Shown: positions 16,649 through 25,056 of the stretch, piece after piece
Layout of the letters: each line of letters opens with the position of its first letter
Position numbering within the stretch: position 1 is the stretch's first letter
From: an uncultured Clostridia bacterium
Lineage (GTDB): Bacteria; Bacillota; Clostridia; UMGS1810
Length of the DNA stretch: 64,000 nt
Direction of reading: 5' to 3'
NCBI GenBank assembly: GCA_934481345.1
Contig: CAKSPF010000002.1
Location: 124,001 to 188,000 of the forward strand
The notes under the pieces: model-generated
The model's database searches: none
What the model saw: the letters and a program-made list of their open reading frames with translations, nothing else
What the model was told of the DNA's origin: nothing
Position numbers and translations under genes: made by a program

Positions 16649-17295
16649 GGTGGTGCAGTATCCTAGTCAGTTCTGTTAATTTGTAAGGTGGGCCTAAAAA
16701 TCCACTAAAGGGCATATCGATGAAGTTCCTTGTGTTTGCTTCTTACGCCCAGTCTGGGGCAGATGCTGGGAGTTAAGGTTTAAGGGCGATCCGCAATGGC
16801 ATGCGGGCGTTGACCCTTTTTCCGTGGAGACCGGAACATGTAATTTTTGAGTGAGGGACTGCACAGATGCAGTTTGCTGTGCGGTTGCCTTGCTCATGCC
16901 GAAAGGTGCCGTCTTTTGCGGCGGCTAAATTACGGTTCAGGATAAAACCTGCTTTGCGGTGCGGGTAAACAACACGCTGTGAGCAGTGTAGCCTGCCTTG
17001 AGTGGCTATGGTGAATGATAGTTCACATCGGTGTGTAACGGCCATTACACACTCGGTTATTGCATCTGAAACCATATCTGCAAAAGAGGCTAAGAGTTAA
17101 TACGACTGCGAGGAAAACTCCTAGGCTGTTTTATGCGGAGGATTGCAGTACGGACTGAGTGGTAATCCGGCAATGCCGTTGGCGACACGGCAAACGCGGC
17201 TTTAAAAGGGAACTTCCGTTTTGGCGACGAAGCGGAAGCCGCGTGGGAAATCCGGCCGGACCTAAGCCGTAAATTTTACTCCGCGTATTACCACC
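16649..17295 (+). ncRNA. ole: OLE RNA (ornate large extremophilic RNA)
   Basis: A stretch of about 650 bases without a plausible gene, lying exactly between ispA and a membrane protein recognised as OapA, followed by dxs. This is the order known for OLE RNA in Bacillus halodurans and anaerobic Firmicutes. Its ends close on each other: GGTGGT (16649-16654) pairs with ACCACC (17290-17295), and the outer A-rich flank (16641-16648) can continue against TTTTATTTT (17297-17305). Base composition is clearly more GC-rich than the surrounding intergenic DNA, and many short complementary segments are visible, as expected for a large structured RNA. Known OLE RNAs are about 600 nt, co-transcribed or processed from this operon, and bind OapA dimers at the membrane, with OapB and OapC as further partners. 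They affect growth in cold, in short-chain alcohols and under altered Mg2+. Identification rests on context, length, end pairing and the OapA neighbour; exact ends are estimates. Confidence 0.88.
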
Positions 17296-17334
17296 GTTTT
17301 ATTTTTTAATTTAAGATTAATCAGGAAGAAGAAA

Positions 17335-17886
17335 ATGAAAAAAATTAAATTGTCTTGGCCTGTTAAAATAACTGTTGCAGCATTTTTTCTGTCGGTTATT
17401 ATAGGCGTTTTTACAAATACTTTTGTGGAAAAAGTGAATATTTTTGCAGCCTTTTTTATATTGCTGCTTGTGATTTTGATTGGTATTGTTTTTGATATAA
17501 TAGGCGTATCGGTAACCGTTGCCGATGAAACTCCGTTTCATTCGCGCCTTACACGCGGATATTCTGAGAACCGCGAGGCGATTAAGCTTATCAGAAATGC
17601 AAGCAAGGTTTCAAATTTCTGTAATGATGTTATAGGCGATATTGCCGGGGTAATATCAGGAGGTTTGTCCGCGGCAATAGCGGTTAATATAATTAATGCA
17701 TATAAAAACTTAAATGCAGCTGCTGTCAGCTTGCTTCTGACGGCTGTTGTTGCCGCGGCTACGGTAGGCGGCAAGGCGGCAGGCAAAAACGTATCTATGA
17801 AACACAGTGAAAAAATTGTTTTAAAGGTATCGGTTATAATTTCGCTTTTCAAAAAAATATTTTCATTTAACAAAAGGAAAAAATAA
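17335..17886 (+). CDS. oapA: OLE-associated protein A (membrane protein)
   Basis: A 183-residue integral membrane protein with about four hydrophobic segments (7-29, 34-60, 105-123, 127-147). The conserved OapA centre is present: FDIIGVSVTVADETPFHSRL (about 53-72, with the PFH motif at 67-69) and KLIRNASKVSNFCNDVIGDI (about 84-103). OapA dimers bind OLE RNA and bring it to the membrane, and the family is distantly related to Mg2+/Co2+ transporter-type proteins. The start follows AGGAAGAAG 39 bases after the OLE 3' stem, and the stop overlaps the dxs start (TAATG). Co-occurrence with OLE RNA is the strongest support for both calls. Confidence 0.92.
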   Translation: MKKIKLSWPVKITVAAFFLSVIIGVFTNTFVEKVNIFAAFFILLLVILIGIVFDIIGVSVTVADETPFHSRLTRGYSENREAIKLIRNASKVSNFCNDVIGDIAGVISGGLSAAIAVNIINAYKNLNAAAVSLLLTAVVAAATVGGKAAGKNVSMKHSEKIVLKVSVIISLFKKIFSFNKRKK

Positions 17887-19727
17887 TGACGTATTTGGAT
17901 AAAATTAAATCTCCCGATGATGTTAAAAATCTGAATATTGATGAATTAAATTCATTGGCGGCGGAAATACGCAGCTTTTTGGTGGAAAATGTTACCATAA
18001 CAGGCGGTCATCTTGCTTCAAATCTCGGTGTGGTAGAGCTTACGCTTGCACTGCTGAAGGTGTTTGACTTCCCGAAGGACAAGCTTGTTTTTGATGTCGG
18101 CCATCAGTGTTATGTGTATAAAATGCTTACCGGCAGAATGAAAGATTTCAAAACCCTGCGCCGTTTCGGCGGACTTTCGGGCTTTCCGAAAACAAGCGAG
18201 AGTGAATATGACAGCTTCGACGTCGGTCATGCGAGCACGTCCGTTTCGGCAGCGCTCGGTATGGCGCGCGCGAGAGATTTAAACGGCGGCAAAGAAAATA
18301 TAGTGGTTGTGATAGGCGACGGTGCTATTACCGGGGGAATGAGCTTTGAGGCACTAAATGATGTCGGCTTCAGAAAAACACGCCTTATTATCGTTCTTAA
18401 TGATAATGAAATGTCCATACAGAAGAATACCGGCGGCCTTTCGGCGCATTTTACCAAGTTAAGGCTCAAACCTGCCTACATAAATACCAAAACCAACGTT
18501 CACGGCTTTTTGAATAAAAACGGCAAAGTGGGTAAAAAACTTGAGTCAATTATAAGACGCTTAAAAGGCTTTTTCAAATATGCCGCAATAAAAACTCCTT
18601 TTTTTGAGGATTTGGGGCTTACTTATATAGGAATAATAGACGGCAACAACACCTCGGAGGTTACGGCTGCTCTTGAAATGGCGAAAAATGCCGAAACTCC
18701 GGTTTTGATACATGTCAAAACGAAAAAAGGTCTCGGATATAAATCGGCGGAAGAAAATCCGAGCAAATATCACGGAATAAGCAGTATGACTGCAAAAGTC
18801 AGCCGGCAATCCATGTCGTATACCGCAGCTTTCGGCTCGATACTTTGTTCGCTTGCGGAGCAGAATAAAAACATAATTGCCATTACCGCGGCAATGGCGG
18901 ACGGGTGCGGACTTAATGAATTTGCAGACAGATTTCCGACTCGCTTTTTTGACGTGGGTATTGCAGAGGAACATGCCGTAACCATGGCGGCAGGATTTGC
19001 CGCAGGAGGATGCGTTCCCGTATTTGCGGTGTATTCCACATTTTTGCAGAGGTCCTACGACCAGATTGTGCATGATGTGTGCCTGCAAAATCTGCATGTG
19101 GTTTTTGCCGTGGACAGAGCCGGAATAACCGGACAGGACGGCGAAACCCATCAGGGACTTTTGGATCTGACGTTCCTTTCCCATATACCGAATATGACGG
19201 TTTTAGCGCCGTCTTGCTATGATGAATTCCGTCAGATGCTTTATTATGCCGTAAATGAGTGCAGCGGACCTGTCGCGGTGCGTTATCCCAAGGCGCAGGT
19301 GTCATTCAGAAAACCCGAACTTGATTTTAAACCGCAAATTGCGGAGAAAATATGCGGCGGCTGCGATGTACTTGCAATAGCATGCGGCAGAATGACGGAT
19401 ACAATGCTTGATGCGGCACGGATTTTGGAGGAAAAGGGCATAAGCACCGGGGTAGTGAATATACGAAGTGTAAAGCCTTTTGACAGAAATCTGATTGAGA
19501 AAGAAGCAATCGGTAAAAAGCTGGTTGTTACGATAGAAGACAATCTTACAGACGGCGGAATGGGACAGTATATTGTTTCCAATATCAGCCTGCCTGACGG
19601 GGTTAAGACGCTTAACCTCGGTTTTGACACTTGCTTTGTCACGCATGGCAAGCAGAGTGAGCTTTTCAGACTGTACCGCCTTGATGCACAATCAGTGGCG
19701 GATAGAATTGCAGAGGTGATAAATTAG
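17886..19727 (+). CDS. dxs: 1-deoxy-D-xylulose-5-phosphate synthase
   Basis: A 613-residue thiamine diphosphate enzyme that condenses pyruvate and glyceraldehyde-3-phosphate, the first step of the MEP isoprenoid pathway. The thiamine motif runs from IGDGAITGGMSFEALNDVG to VLNDNEMSI. The catalytic glutamate lies in DVGIAEEHAVTMAAG, and DRAGITGQDGETHQG is the usual Dxs signature. Length matches the family (about 620). It overlaps oapA by one base, linking the pathway and the OLE particle in one transcript. Confidence 0.97.
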   Translation: MTYLDKIKSPDDVKNLNIDELNSLAAEIRSFLVENVTITGGHLASNLGVVELTLALLKVFDFPKDKLVFDVGHQCYVYKMLTGRMKDFKTLRRFGGLSGFPKTSESEYDSFDVGHASTSVSAALGMARARDLNGGKENIVVVIGDGAITGGMSFEALNDVGFRKTRLIIVLNDNEMSIQKNTGGLSAHFTKLRLKPAYINTKTNVHGFLNKNGKVGKKLESIIRRLKGFFKYAAIKTPFFEDLGLTYIGIIDGNNTSEVTAALEMAKNAETPVLIHVKTKKGLGYKSAEENPSKYHGISSMTAKVSRQSMSYTAAFGSILCSLAEQNKNIIAITAAMADGCGLNEFADRFPTRFFDVGIAEEHAVTMAAGFAAGGCVPVFAVYSTFLQRSYDQIVHDVCLQNLHVVFAVDRAGITGQDGETHQGLLDLTFLSHIPNMTVLAPSCYDEFRQMLYYAVNECSGPVAVRYPKAQVSFRKPELDFKPQIAEKICGGCDVLAIACGRMTDTMLDAARILEEKGISTGVVNIRSVKPFDRNLIEKEAIGKKLVVTIEDNLTDGGMGQYIVSNISLPDGVKTLNLGFDTCFVTHGKQSELFRLYRLDAQSVADRIAEVIN

Positions 19728-19728
19728 T

Positions 19729-20529
19729 ATGACAGGACGGCTTGATACCGAACTTGTGAACCGCGGACTTGTGGAAAGCCGCGAAAAAGGACGTGCCCTT
19801 ATAATGGAGGGAGCGGTTTATGTAAACGGACAAAAAGCTTTTAAGGCAGGCGACCGTGTCAAGGACGGTATGCAGATAGAAATACGCGGCGCAAAGCTTG
19901 CATATGTAAGCCGCGGAGGTCTTAAACTCGAAAAATCGCTTAAGGTCTTTCCGATTTCGCTTGAAAATGCCGTTTGCGCCGATATAGGCGCTTCAACCGG
20001 CGGGTTTACCGACTGTATGCTTCAAAACGGGGCAAAAAAGGTGTATTCCATAGACGTTGGCTACGGACAGCTTGCATGGAAACTCCGCAATGACAGCCGG
20101 GTTGTAAATATGGAAAGAACAAATATACGCTATCTGGATTTTGAACTCGTTTTAGACGAGATAGACTTTATATCAATAGATGTGTCGTTTATATCTCTTA
20201 AACTCGTTTTGCCGGTAGCATATAAATTACTTCGGGAAAACGGAGAGCTCGTCGCACTTATCAAACCGCAGTTTGAGGCAGGCCGCAGCGAAGTGGGCAA
20301 AAAAGGCGTTGTGCGTGATATTAATGTTCACCAAAACGTTATAAAAACAATATCCGATTTCGCTTTTGAACTCGGCTTTTGCGTAAACGGCTTGGATTTT
20401 TCTCCGATTAAGGGACCGGAGGGAAATATAGAATTTTTGCTTTATCTATCAAAAAATAATGAAAAAACATGTGCAGTTTCTGATGACGATATTATAAAAA
20501 TTACGGAAAATGCACATCAAATGCATTAA
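19729..20529 (+). CDS. tlyA: TlyA family rRNA 2'-O-methyltransferase
   Basis: A 266-residue protein with an N-terminal S4 RNA-binding domain (1-60; RLDTELVNRGLVESREKGRA) and an FtsJ-type methyltransferase domain. The SAM site is ADIGASTGGFTDCMLQNGA, and the catalytic lysine/aspartate set lies around IDFISIDVSFISL and VALIKPQFEAGR. TlyA enzymes methylate ribosomal RNA ribose, and some were first called haemolysins. It follows dxs by one base, a standard arrangement in Firmicutes (dxs-yqxC). Confidence 0.93.
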   Translation: MTGRLDTELVNRGLVESREKGRALIMEGAVYVNGQKAFKAGDRVKDGMQIEIRGAKLAYVSRGGLKLEKSLKVFPISLENAVCADIGASTGGFTDCMLQNGAKKVYSIDVGYGQLAWKLRNDSRVVNMERTNIRYLDFELVLDEIDFISIDVSFISLKLVLPVAYKLLRENGELVALIKPQFEAGRSEVGKKGVVRDINVHQNVIKTISDFAFELGFCVNGLDFSPIKGPEGNIEFLLYLSKNNEKTCAVSDDDIIKITENAHQMH

Positions 20530-20541
20530 GAGGGGAATACT

Positions 20542-21279
20542 ATGGATAGTAATGAGGGTGCCCTAAGCGGCATTAATGAAGAAATCTCACATAGGGAAGT
20601 TAAAAATCTGCACAGCGGACACCGTGCCAGAATGAGAAAGAAATTTATGGAACACGGCATATTCTGCTTCAATGACCATGAAATTCTGGAAATGTTGTTG
20701 TATAGCGTTATTCCGCAGAAAAATACAAATAACATTGCAATTGAAATGATTTATAAGCTTGGCGGACTGGAGGGTGTTTTCCGCGCGAGCGTGGAGGAAA
20801 TAATGAAAGCCGGCGGACTGACCGAACGCGCGGCTTTATATATCAAATTCATCGGTGAGCTTAAAAGCAGACTGGTTATCGACTCACAGGAAGAAAAGTG
20901 CAGCATGGCTACAACCACCGAGGTCGGCGGCTATTGCTGCCGCGTGTTCAACTGCCTTGGCTTTGAACGCTTCGTGCTTTTGAGCCTTAATGCAGATAAA
21001 TCGCTTATTTCATGCGATGTAATATGTGACGGTAATGATAATTCCGTATATGTCGATGTGCGGAAGGTTGTCGAGATTGCTATGAAAAATAAAGCCTCGG
21101 CAGTCATACTTGCCCATAACCATCCGGGCGATACCACAAATCCGTCAACAAATGATATTGCCATAACAAACCGTATAAGAATTGTTATGAAGGCAATGGG
21201 AATAGAACTTATCGACCATATAATATGCAGCGGCAGTTCATATACAAGCCTTGCAGACAGGGGATTAATGCAGATATAA
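20542..21279 (+). CDS. radC: RadC family JAB-domain protein
   Basis: A 245-residue protein with an N-terminal helix-hairpin-helix region (LGGLEGVFRASVEEIMKAGG, about 72-92) and a C-terminal JAB1/MPN metalloprotease-like domain with the JAMM motif AHNHPGDTTNPSTND. The name comes from an old link to DNA repair that has not held up, and the true role is unsettled. Here it lies at the end of the isoprenoid/TlyA run, 12 bases after tlyA. Confidence 0.92.
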   Translation: MDSNEGALSGINEEISHREVKNLHSGHRARMRKKFMEHGIFCFNDHEILEMLLYSVIPQKNTNNIAIEMIYKLGGLEGVFRASVEEIMKAGGLTERAALYIKFIGELKSRLVIDSQEEKCSMATTTEVGGYCCRVFNCLGFERFVLLSLNADKSLISCDVICDGNDNSVYVDVRKVVEIAMKNKASAVILAHNHPGDTTNPSTNDIAITNRIRIVMKAMGIELIDHIICSGSSYTSLADRGLMQI

Positions 21280-21295
21280 ATTTCGGGGTGTTCAA

Positions 21296-22180
21296 ATGAC
21301 TGAATTCAGAAATCTGGAGCTTTCGTCAAAAAAGATTTTTGATGCTTATACAAAGAATAAATATGAAAATTCCGAGGCAAGCTTCGCAAATATGTTTATT
21401 TGGCGGGATTTTTATAATATCAGATACAGTGAATTAAATGGATTTTTAGCCGTGATTTTTACGGATTTAAGCGGTAAAATGAAATCATATATGCCATACG
21501 GCAGCGGTGATTTAAAACAGTGTACCGATTCGATTGCAGATTATTTTGAAAAAAACTCTCAGAAGCTTGAAATCGTGTCTGCCGACAGCGACACCGCAAA
21601 CCTGCTCAAAGATATTTACCCCGATGTTTCCGTGGAGGAAAACACCGATTTTAATGATTATGTATATCTCTCTCAGTCGCTTATAAGCCTTTCCGGCAAA
21701 AAGCTCCATTCAAAGAAAAACCATCTTAATAAATTTAGAAGTACCTATGACTATTTGTACAGAGAAATGGAAAAAAGCGATTTTGATGAGTGTCTGAACC
21801 TTGCCGTAAATCTTATGAGAAAAAAACGCGATGAAAACTCCGTCAGTTTTATGGCGGAACGGCAAAGCATAAAAAATACCTTTGATAATTTTGACTTTTT
21901 GGGACTTTCGGGCGGCGTTATCGAGATAGACGGGAAAATATGCGCTTTTTCCGTTGGAGAGGCACTTACCGATGAAACCGCACTTATTCATATAGAAAAA
22001 GCAGATACCTCATACAGCGGTATATATGCCGCCATAAACAATGAATTTGTCAAAAACCGCTGGAGCGGTTATAAATATATAAACAGGGAAGAAGATATGG
22101 GAATTGCAGGGCTCAGAAAAGCGAAAATGTCGTACAAGCCCGACCATATGGTAAAAAAATATATATGCAGGTTTAATTGA
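21296..22180 (+). CDS. DUF2156 domain protein (GNAT-like phosphatidylglycerol lysyltransferase domain)
   Basis: A 294-residue soluble protein matching the DUF2156 domain, the double GNAT-fold aminoacyl/acyl transferase domain also found at the C-terminus of MprF. It has an early FANMFIWRDFYNIRY block and a KKNHLNKFRSTYDY segment. The C-terminal half holds VIEIDGKICAFSVGEAL and the ending LRKAKMSYKPDHMV. It lacks the MprF flippase helices, so lipid lysylation is not proven. Clostridia have many stand-alone members of unknown substrate. It follows radC by 16 bases. Confidence 0.8.
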   Translation: MTEFRNLELSSKKIFDAYTKNKYENSEASFANMFIWRDFYNIRYSELNGFLAVIFTDLSGKMKSYMPYGSGDLKQCTDSIADYFEKNSQKLEIVSADSDTANLLKDIYPDVSVEENTDFNDYVYLSQSLISLSGKKLHSKKNHLNKFRSTYDYLYREMEKSDFDECLNLAVNLMRKKRDENSVSFMAERQSIKNTFDNFDFLGLSGGVIEIDGKICAFSVGEALTDETALIHIEKADTSYSGIYAAINNEFVKNRWSGYKYINREEDMGIAGLRKAKMSYKPDHMVKKYICRFN

Positions 22181-22213
22181 CTTTGTCGGAAAACGGCGTA
22201 ATATGTAATTTAA

Positions 22214-22242
22214 GAACATAAATCTTATATTTCTCATAGAAT
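22214..22242 (+). promoter_or_regulatory. Candidate sigma-E promoter of yunB
   Basis: GAACATA (22214-22220), a 14-base spacer and CATAGAAT (22235-22242) resemble the sigma-E pattern (ATA-centred -35 and CATACAAT-like -10 at 14-15 bases). yunB belongs to the sigma-E regulon in Bacillus, and the site lies 20 bases before its start. Confidence 0.5.
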
Positions 22243-22261
22243 GTTACAGAGGTGACATTCT

Positions 22262-22909
22262 ATGGGAAAAAGTCTGTGTGTGCATAAAAAAATCGGACCG
22301 CTCAGAATTGTGTTTTTTTTAGCGCTGATTGTTTTGGTTTTTCTGATTATTTTAAAGGTTTATTCCATGGTTATATATACAATCAGGGCATATTCGCAGT
22401 CAGAGGTGGAGGAGCTTGCAAATGAGGCAATGCATATAGCCATACGCGATGCATGCGCCGAAGGGGCAGAATACTCCGACCTTGTCAATGTGTACCGCAG
22501 CGAAAGCGGAAAGATAGAGTCACTTACTCTGAACTATGCGGCAGTAAATAAACTCAAATCGGATATAGCGCTTAAAACTCTGGAATATCTTAATGATAAC
22601 GACAGACTTAAGGTTTCCATTCCGATAGGAAATTTTACGGGCTCGGATCTCCTTTCCGGCTTGGGACCAAAAATAAAAGTAAAGGTAATACCAAACAGTA
22701 TAGCGGATATTGACTTTAAGAGCACCTTTACCCAGGCAGGAATAAATCAGGTCCGCCATTCGGTTATGGTTCATGTGGAGGTAAATATAACCGCACTTTT
22801 GCCGAACTACGACGAGCTTTCCAAACTCTCTACCGACGCTGTGGTGACTGAAGCCGTGATTATAGGCGATGTGCCCGATACTTATTTAAACATAGGTGAT
22901 AAAAAATGA
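22262..22909 (+). CDS. yunB: Sporulation protein YunB
   Basis: A 215-residue protein with one N-terminal membrane anchor (about 14-37) and an extracytoplasmic domain with the YunB family pattern: SEVEELANEAMHIAIRDA, then VSIPIGNFTGSDLLSGLGP and IPNSIADIDFKSTFTQAGINQ. YunB is made in the mother cell and is needed for normal sporulation; its molecular role is unknown. It has a sigma-E-like promoter and a start behind GAGGTGAC. It overlaps trmR by four bases, which couples a sporulation gene to tRNA modification genes. Confidence 0.92.
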   Translation: MGKSLCVHKKIGPLRIVFFLALIVLVFLIILKVYSMVIYTIRAYSQSEVEELANEAMHIAIRDACAEGAEYSDLVNVYRSESGKIESLTLNYAAVNKLKSDIALKTLEYLNDNDRLKVSIPIGNFTGSDLLSGLGPKIKVKVIPNSIADIDFKSTFTQAGINQVRHSVMVHVEVNITALLPNYDELSKLSTDAVVTEAVIIGDVPDTYLNIGDKK

Positions 22910-23562
22910 CTGATAATATAAATTATAAATACATAGTAGATTATATAACGGGGGTTTTACCGTCGAGCAGCGGTGTTTTAAAGGAACTTGAGGAATATGC
23001 GGATAAGCGCTTTATACCCATAATCCAGCGTGAGGTAAAATGCTTTCTCGCGTCACTTCTGGAATATAAACGGCCGTACAGAATACTTGAAGTTGGCACG
23101 GCAATAGGATATTCTTCAATATTTTTTTCACAGTATCTTTTGCCGGGCGGCGAGATTTATACTCTTGAAAAAGATGAAAAATATGCCGCTATCGCGCGTC
23201 AAAATATAGAACGTGCCGGTAAAAATGACGTGATACATCTTATAGAGGGCAGCGCGGAAGAAACAATTAAGACCGTTAACAAGGAACTTGATATGGTGTT
23301 CCTTGACGCAAATAAATCTCAGTACAGACATTATTTTGACGCGGTTTTTCCGCTTCTGAAGCCGGGCGGAATTATAATCTGCGATAATATTCTCTATAAG
23401 GGAATGACCGCTACGGATAAGCTTTTGCCCCGTAAGCATTACGCAATAGTTAATCATATAAGAGATTTTATAGACTTTCTGTGCAGCCATCCGCAGCTTA
23501 CCACGTCCGTCATACCGATAGGCGACGGCGTTTCGCTGTCTGTCAGAAAAACGGCTGAATAA
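22906..23562 (+). CDS. trmR: tRNA 5-hydroxyuridine O-methyltransferase (TrmR/YrrM type)
   Basis: A 218-residue class I SAM-dependent O-methyltransferase of the caffeoyl-CoA OMT-like family. The SAM motif is RILEVGTAIGYSSIFFS, and VFLDANKSQYRHYFDAVFPLL with GGIIICDNILYKG supplies the metal/substrate side. In Bacillus the homologue YrrM (TrmR) methylates 5-hydroxyuridine-34 to 5-methoxyuridine in tRNA. The next gene, trhP, makes the hydroxyuridine, so the specific assignment rests strongly on context. Confidence 0.85.
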   Translation: MTDNINYKYIVDYITGVLPSSSGVLKELEEYADKRFIPIIQREVKCFLASLLEYKRPYRILEVGTAIGYSSIFFSQYLLPGGEIYTLEKDEKYAAIARQNIERAGKNDVIHLIEGSAEETIKTVNKELDMVFLDANKSQYRHYFDAVFPLLKPGGIIICDNILYKGMTATDKLLPRKHYAIVNHIRDFIDFLCSHPQLTTSVIPIGDGVSLSVRKTAE

Positions 23563-23589
23563 AAATCAGAATTAACGGAGGAGTTACCT

Positions 23590-24819
23590 ATGAATAAACC
23601 GGAATTGCTCGCGCCTGCCGGAAGCCTTGCTAAACTTAAATATGCGGTTATGTACGGTGCAGACGCAGTATATATAGGCGGCGAGGCTTTTTCTCTCCGC
23701 GTTGCGGCAAAGAATTTTACCCTTGATGAGATAAAAGAGGGTATAGAGTTTGCGCATTCAAGAGGAGCTAAGGTGTATATTACCGCAAATATAATACCCC
23801 ATAACTCCGACCTGGAAAAGTTTCCGCAGTTCGTAAAGGAAGTCAGCGAAATCGGAGCAGACGCAATTATCGTTTCCGATCCGGGAATGTTTTCCATTGT
23901 GCGTGAGACGGCTCCGCAGCTTGATGTTCATATAAGCACCCAGGCAAATAATACAAATTATGCCTCGGCAAATTTCTGGTATAATCAGGGCGCAAAGAGA
24001 GTCATTCTCGCAAGGGATTTGTCTTTTAAGGAAATAGGCGAAATACGCCAAAAAACAAACCCGAACCTTGAAATAGAGTGCTTTGTGCATGGGGCAATGT
24101 GCGTTTCGTATTCGGGCAGATGCCTTTTGAGCAATTACCTTACCCACCGCGATTCCAATAAAGGCGCATGCTCTCATCCGTGCAGGTGGAAATACTATCT
24201 TATGGAGGAAAAACGCCCCGGTGAGTATATGCCCGTGTTTGAAAATGAGCGCGGAACCTTTATTTTTAATTCCAAGGATTTGTGCATGATAGAGTATATA
24301 CCGCAGCTTATAGATGCAGGTATTACAAGCTTCAAGATAGAGGGCAGAGTTAAAAACGAGCTGTATGTCGCCACGGTTATTAAAGCATACAGAATGGCAA
24401 TAGATTCATATTTTGCCGATAAAGAGAATTTTAAGGTAAGCGAAGATATTCTGACGGAGCTTACAAAGGTAAGCCACAGAGAATATACCGGCGGTTTTTA
24501 CTTCGGCAAACCCGACGAAAAACAGCAGCTCTATACAAGCAACACATATATTCAGGAATATAATATAGTCGGCGTTGTGCGCTCATGGGACGAGCAGTCG
24601 CATATCGCCGTTATCGAACAGCGCAATAAATTCGTAAAGGGCGATGAAATCGAGATTATAAGCCCCAAAGGAGAGAATATATACTATACGGTAAATGAAA
24701 TGTATAACGCAGACGGCGAGCTTATAGATTCCGCACCGCATGCACAGATGACTGTTAAAATGAAAATCGATTCCCCTGTCGCAGAGTATAGTATTCTGCG
24801 TGCAAAAAAGAATAATTGA
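23590..24819 (+). CDS. trhP: tRNA hydroxylation protein TrhP (U32 peptidase family)
   Basis: A 409-residue U32 family protein. An N-terminal TIM-barrel-like domain begins PELLAPAGSLAKLKYAVMYG. The U32 signature lies around residues 158-200: ECFVHGAMCVSYSGRCLLS, then NKGACSHPCRW, with four conserved cysteines that bind an iron-sulfur cluster in characterised relatives. Despite the peptidase name, YrrO/TrhP uses prephenate to hydroxylate U34 of tRNA. TrmR immediately upstream completes 5-methoxyuridine. It starts behind GGAGGAG and is followed by a terminator. Confidence 0.9.
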   Translation: MNKPELLAPAGSLAKLKYAVMYGADAVYIGGEAFSLRVAAKNFTLDEIKEGIEFAHSRGAKVYITANIIPHNSDLEKFPQFVKEVSEIGADAIIVSDPGMFSIVRETAPQLDVHISTQANNTNYASANFWYNQGAKRVILARDLSFKEIGEIRQKTNPNLEIECFVHGAMCVSYSGRCLLSNYLTHRDSNKGACSHPCRWKYYLMEEKRPGEYMPVFENERGTFIFNSKDLCMIEYIPQLIDAGITSFKIEGRVKNELYVATVIKAYRMAIDSYFADKENFKVSEDILTELTKVSHREYTGGFYFGKPDEKQQLYTSNTYIQEYNIVGVVRSWDEQSHIAVIEQRNKFVKGDEIEIISPKGENIYYTVNEMYNADGELIDSAPHAQMTVKMKIDSPVAEYSILRAKKNN

Positions 24820-24828
24820 TAAAATCCG

Positions 24829-24856
24829 GCCTGTAGATAAATTCTACAGGCTGCTT
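24829..24856 (+). terminator. Terminator after trhP
   Basis: GCCTGTAG (24829-24836) and CTACAGGC (24844-24851) form an 8-bp stem followed by TGCTTTT. It ends the long plus-strand run. Confidence 0.75.
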
Positions 24857-24902
24857 TTATTGTTACTGATTATTCTGTCAAGGAGAGCAGAAGAATTAAT
24901 TA

Positions 24903-24925
24903 GGCAAGCGAGACTCGAACCCGAT
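24903..24925 (-). pseudogene. Remnant of a tRNA 3' end (T-arm and acceptor)
   Basis: Read on the minus strand, ATCGGGTTCGAGTCTCGCTTGCC looks like a tRNA T-arm (GGTTCGAGTC core) plus the start of the 3' acceptor strand. No D-arm, anticodon arm or 5' acceptor exists upstream, and one pair of the T-stem is mismatched. It is probably the relic of a tRNA or of an integration event at a tRNA 3' end. Confidence 0.45.
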
Positions 24926-25001
24926 GTGGTTTAAAAATGTAACTTTGCAAAAAAGGTATAATGCTGTGTATTTGTAGTATTTTTGTTATGCAAACCGTAA
25001 C

Positions 25002-25032
25002 AAAAAAAGCACATGGCTTTATGCCATGTGCC
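25002..25032 (-). terminator. Terminator of the OB-fold gene
   Basis: GCACATGGC (25009-25017) and GCCATGTGC (25023-25031) form a 9-bp stem with an A tract on the left that becomes a U tail on the minus strand. The same two arms recur at 36680-36702. Confidence 0.8.
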
Positions 25033-25056
25033 CGGATAATAAAAATTGCGAAATTT

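Noticed and set aside
16694..17075. Short minus-strand frames within the ispA-oapA gap as possible genes
   Set aside because: They have no ribosome sites or conserved motifs, and the region reads better as structured OLE RNA.
18561..19184. 207-codon frame antisense to dxs
   Set aside because: Opposite a conserved gene, with no promoter or ribosome site.
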